DNA of 7,180 bases, from assembly GCA_026989475.1 (NCBI GenBank), contig JALSJG010000005.1:1-7180 (forward strand). Reading direction: 5' to 3'. Below are positions 5,784-7,180 of this stretch, piece after piece. A model generated the notes under the pieces. That model searched no databases. It was not told the DNA's origin and worked only from the letters and a program-made list of their open reading frames with translations. The stretch's first letter is position 1. The number at the start of each line of letters is the position of its first letter. The DNA comes from Thermaceae bacterium. GTDB lineage: Bacteria; Deinococcota; Deinococci; Deinococcales; Marinithermaceae. Position numbers and translations under genes: made by a program.

Positions 5784-6138
5784 GGCGTCCTCGGGGGCGT
5801 GGATGCGGTCGATCGAACCGGGACGCCCGCGGGCGGCAACGGGGGCGAAGCGAATCGAAGGACCGTTTTTTTCCGCGATCAAGCCGAGCTCGCCGAGGAA
5901 GCGAGCAGCGAACTGGGCGCTCGCGTGGGTGCCGGCGAGGCGGCTTGGAGCGAGTGCCGCTCCCCGGTGGTGCTCCGCCTGCTGCCCGAGGGGTGAGGCG
6001 TAAGCCCCGGGCGCTGCGTGGAACGGAGATCCTCCGCCGGCGACCTCGGTGGGGTGCGCTTCGAGGTCTTCGTCAAGGCGCTGCTTCCCGACCCGTCCCG
6101 GGCGGGGACGGGGTGTACGCCGGGAGCGGGGCCGGCCC
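5781..6138 (-). other. Stretch between degV and dtd with an orphan open frame, possibly a gene remnant
   Basis: These ~360 bases hold no convincing complete gene. One minus-strand frame is stop-free for 138 codons, from after a TGA (6200-6198, inside degV) to TAG at 5783-5781, just before dtd. Its end reads like protein: AGTHASAQFAARFLGELGL followed by IAEKNGPSIRFAPV and RGRPGSIDRIHAPEDA. It contains no ATG or GTG; its only candidate start is a TTG near 5882, about 33 codons from the end. It could be the 3' remnant of a gene that lost its 5' part, or chance openness in GC-rich DNA. The plus strand has equally open pieces: a 75-codon frame from ATG 5769 to TGA 5996, and, further on, GDLGGVRFEVFVKALLPDP at 6039-6095 in a frame without a good start. 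I recognise none of these. Confidence 0.3.
6092..6112 (-). terminator. Hairpin after degV, weak terminator candidate
   Basis: CCCGTCCC and GGGACGGG form a perfect 8-bp stem with a 5-base loop, starting 26 bases after the degV stop. The position suits a degV terminator or a 3'-end stabiliser, but no T-run follows on the minus strand, so termination would be inefficient or factor-dependent. A 10-bp palindrome GGGCCGGCCC (6129-6138) sits between it and degV. Confidence 0.35.
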
Positions 6139-6987
6139 TCAAACCCCGGCGTCGAAGGCGAAGAACCCGTAGGTTCCGGGTCCCACGTGGCTGCTGATCA
6201 CCGCCCCAAGCTCGCCGGTGTAGAGCTCCTTGGGGGAGAGTCCGAGCTCGTGGACCCTGGCCTTCAAGGGCTCGACCGCGTCGGCGTCGGCGGCGAAAAG
6301 ATAGGCGATCCGGGGGTCTTTCTTCCCCTGGGCCCATTCGGCGAGGGCCTTGGTCATCTCGGCGAGCGCCTTTTTCTCCCCGCGGGCCTTGCCGGCGGGC
6401 TCGACCCGACCGTCTTTCAGGGTGAGGATCGGCTTGATCTTGAGCAGGGTGCCGAGCAGCGCCTGGGCGCCCCCGATCCGACCGTTCTTCTTCAAGAACT
6501 CGAGGCTCGCCACGGTGAATCGGAGGATTGAACCGTCGCGGGCGCGCCGGAGCTTTTCCAGTACCGCTTCCAGCCCCAGCCCCTGGTCGAGCAGTTCCCG
6601 TGCAAAGAGCACGAGGGTGCCGACTCCCGCTGAGGCCTGGAGGGTGTCGAAGACCTCGACCTTCCCGGGGAAGGACTCGGCGGCCATGCGGGCGGACTGC
6701 ACCGTGCCCGAGAGTTTGGACGAGATGTGGATCGAGAGGACCTTGTCGGCCTCCTCGAGGGCCTCGGCGTAGGCAGCCTTGAAGTCTTCCGGCGTGGGCT
6801 GACTGGTGGTGGGGGGGTCGGTCCCCTGCTTCATCGCCTCGATGACCTGGCCGGCGGTGATCTCGACCCCATCCCTGTAAGTGTTACCGCCGAGGTGGAC
6901 GTAGAGGGGCACCACCCGTGCCCGGGCCCTTTCCGCCTGCTCCGGGGGCAGGTCGGCGGTGGAGTCGGTGACCAGCGCAATCCTCAT
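6139..6987 (-). CDS. degV: DegV family fatty-acid-binding protein
   Basis: A 282-residue protein covering the whole DegV fold (usual length 275-290). DegV proteins bind a long-chain fatty acid. In Firmicutes the FakB members present it to the kinase FakA for phosphorylation and use in phospholipid synthesis. Family motifs appear in order: IALVTDSTADLP at 3-14, PPTTSQPTPEDF at 58-69 (the TSQPT loop contacts the fatty-acid carboxylate), SIHISSKLSGT at 85-95, RFTVASLEFLKKNGRIGGAQ after the middle, IKPIL, and a C-terminal HVGPGTYGFFAFD. No FakA-type kinase lies in the window, so a FakB role is inferred. The ATG at 6987 has no Shine-Dalgarno, but TAAGGT stands 7 bases upstream. It faces serA divergently; dtd and metF lie downstream on the same strand but ~370 bases away, so a shared operon is uncertain. 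Confidence 0.92.
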   Translation of the reverse strand: MRIALVTDSTADLPPEQAERARARVVPLYVHLGGNTYRDGVEITAGQVIEAMKQGTDPPTTSQPTPEDFKAAYAEALEEADKVLSIHISSKLSGTVQSARMAAESFPGKVEVFDTLQASAGVGTLVLFARELLDQGLGLEAVLEKLRRARDGSILRFTVASLEFLKKNGRIGGAQALLGTLLKIKPILTLKDGRVEPAGKARGEKKALAEMTKALAEWAQGKKDPRIAYLFAADADAVEPLKARVHELGLSPKELYTGELGAVISSHVGPGTYGFFAFDAGV

Positions 6988-6994
6988 CCCGGAT

Positions 6995-7000
6995 ACCTTA
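6995..7000 (-). promoter_or_regulatory. Extended -10 element (TAAGGT) of degV
   Basis: On the minus strand TAAGGT ends 7 bases before the degV ATG and is preceded by TGC, an extended -10 (TGN). TTCCAA lies 18 bases further upstream (7024-7019) as a weak -35. With no Shine-Dalgarno, a leaderless degV mRNA is likely. Confidence 0.5.
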
Positions 7001-7038
7001 GCACGGCATGAACGGGTGTTGGAAGCTGGGCAGGGTGG

Positions 7039-7044
7039 TATCGT
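7039..7044 (+). promoter_or_regulatory. Extended -10 element (TATCGT) of serA
   Basis: TATCGT ends 8 bases before the serA ATG and is preceded by TGG (7036-7038), fitting an extended -10. TTGGAA at 7019-7024 is a possible but too-close -35 (spacer 14). There is no Shine-Dalgarno before the ATG, which again suggests a leaderless message. Confidence 0.5.
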
Positions 7045-7052
7045 TTTCCGCG

Positions 7053-7180
7053 ATGTGGCGCGTCCTCGTTACCGACGAGATGAAGCTGGGGCAAACCGAG
7101 GGACTGCCGGCAGCGGTCGACTACCGGCCGGGGATGCCGCGCGAGGAGATCCTCGAAGCGATCGGTGGCTACGACGCCCT
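7053..7180 (+). CDS. serA: D-3-phosphoglycerate dehydrogenase, N-terminal part
   Basis: Forty-two codons are visible before the window ends. The N-terminus MWRVLVTDEMKLG, then VDYRPGMPREEILEAIGGYDAL, matches the start of the substrate-binding domain of phosphoglycerate dehydrogenases, whose first strand reads xVLVTD and which continue after YDAL with an RSRT-like motif. The enzyme oxidises 3-phosphoglycerate to 3-phosphohydroxypyruvate with NAD, the first step of serine synthesis. The NAD-binding domain and any ACT domain are beyond the window, so a related 2-hydroxyacid dehydrogenase cannot be excluded. ATG 7053 is the natural start because it puts the first strand at the very N-terminus and has a -10 element 8 bases upstream. 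It is divergent from degV, 65 bases apart. Confidence 0.8.
   Translation, partial: MWRVLVTDEMKLGQTEGLPAAVDYRPGMPREEILEAIGGYDA

Noticed and set aside
5771..5839. 23-residue N-terminal extension of dtd
   Set aside because: The extra residues are Pro/Arg/Ser/Thr-rich and absent from the family, which begins at MRAVLQRA.
5866..5872. Seven-T run as a plus-strand terminator
   Set aside because: No stem-loop directly precedes it; the nearest palindrome (5824-5835) has no loop and is 30 bases away.
5769..5996. 75-codon plus-strand frame (starts MARILGVLGG) divergent from dtd
   Set aside because: It has no ribosome binding site and its ATG overlaps the dtd start. No family is recognisable and the opposite strand reads at least as well, so I kept it only as an alternative within the orphan stretch.
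1..7180. Mobile elements, CRISPR arrays, defence genes, tRNA or rRNA genes
   Set aside because: I saw no transposase or integrase motifs, no spaced direct repeats and no clover-leaf or rRNA sequence; nearly all the DNA is accounted for by housekeeping genes.

Overview
The DNA is GC-rich (about two thirds G+C by eye), and its genes strongly favour G or C at the third codon position. Four ATG codons have a TANNNT hexamer 7-8 bases upstream, which would make the transcript begin at or next to the start codon. Leaderless promoters of this kind are common in the Deinococcus-Thermus phylum. That arrangement, together with the look of the proteins (for example the phosphoglycerate dehydrogenase N-terminus), suggests a thermophile of the Thermales type. 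This is an inference from a short window and needs a database search.

Layout. Bases 1-682 (+) hold the C-terminal part of an RNase R. Bases 683-801 are a structured leader with a possible -10 element, a possible 12-codon leader peptide, a GC hairpin and a strong Shine-Dalgarno. Bases 802-4382 (+) hold two translationally coupled genes that together supply the domains of a pyruvate:ferredoxin oxidoreductase (PFOR): alpha-gamma in the first protein, ferredoxin (delta) plus TPP (beta) in the second. A classic intrinsic terminator follows at 4396-4428. The minus strand then carries, in transcription order, degV (6987-6139), a roughly 360-base stretch without a convincing complete gene, dtd (5770-5303) and a methylenetetrahydrofolate reductase (5306-4455) that overlaps dtd by 4 bases. 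The last 128 bases (+) begin a 3-phosphoglycerate dehydrogenase (serA), divergent from degV across a 65-base promoter region.

Function. PFOR oxidises pyruvate (or a related 2-oxoacid) with CoA to an acyl-CoA and delivers electrons to ferredoxin. MTHFR reduces the folate-bound one-carbon unit, and SerA starts serine synthesis, the usual source of such units. DegV is a fatty-acid-binding protein, DTD removes D-amino acids from tRNA, and RNase R degrades structured RNA. These are mainly housekeeping genes.

I saw no mobile element, CRISPR array, defence system, tRNA or rRNA. The least ordinary parts are the PFOR leader, the orphan open frame upstream of dtd, the two-protein form of PFOR, and an MTHFR of the type seen in acetogens and Bacillus YitJ rather than the E. 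coli type.
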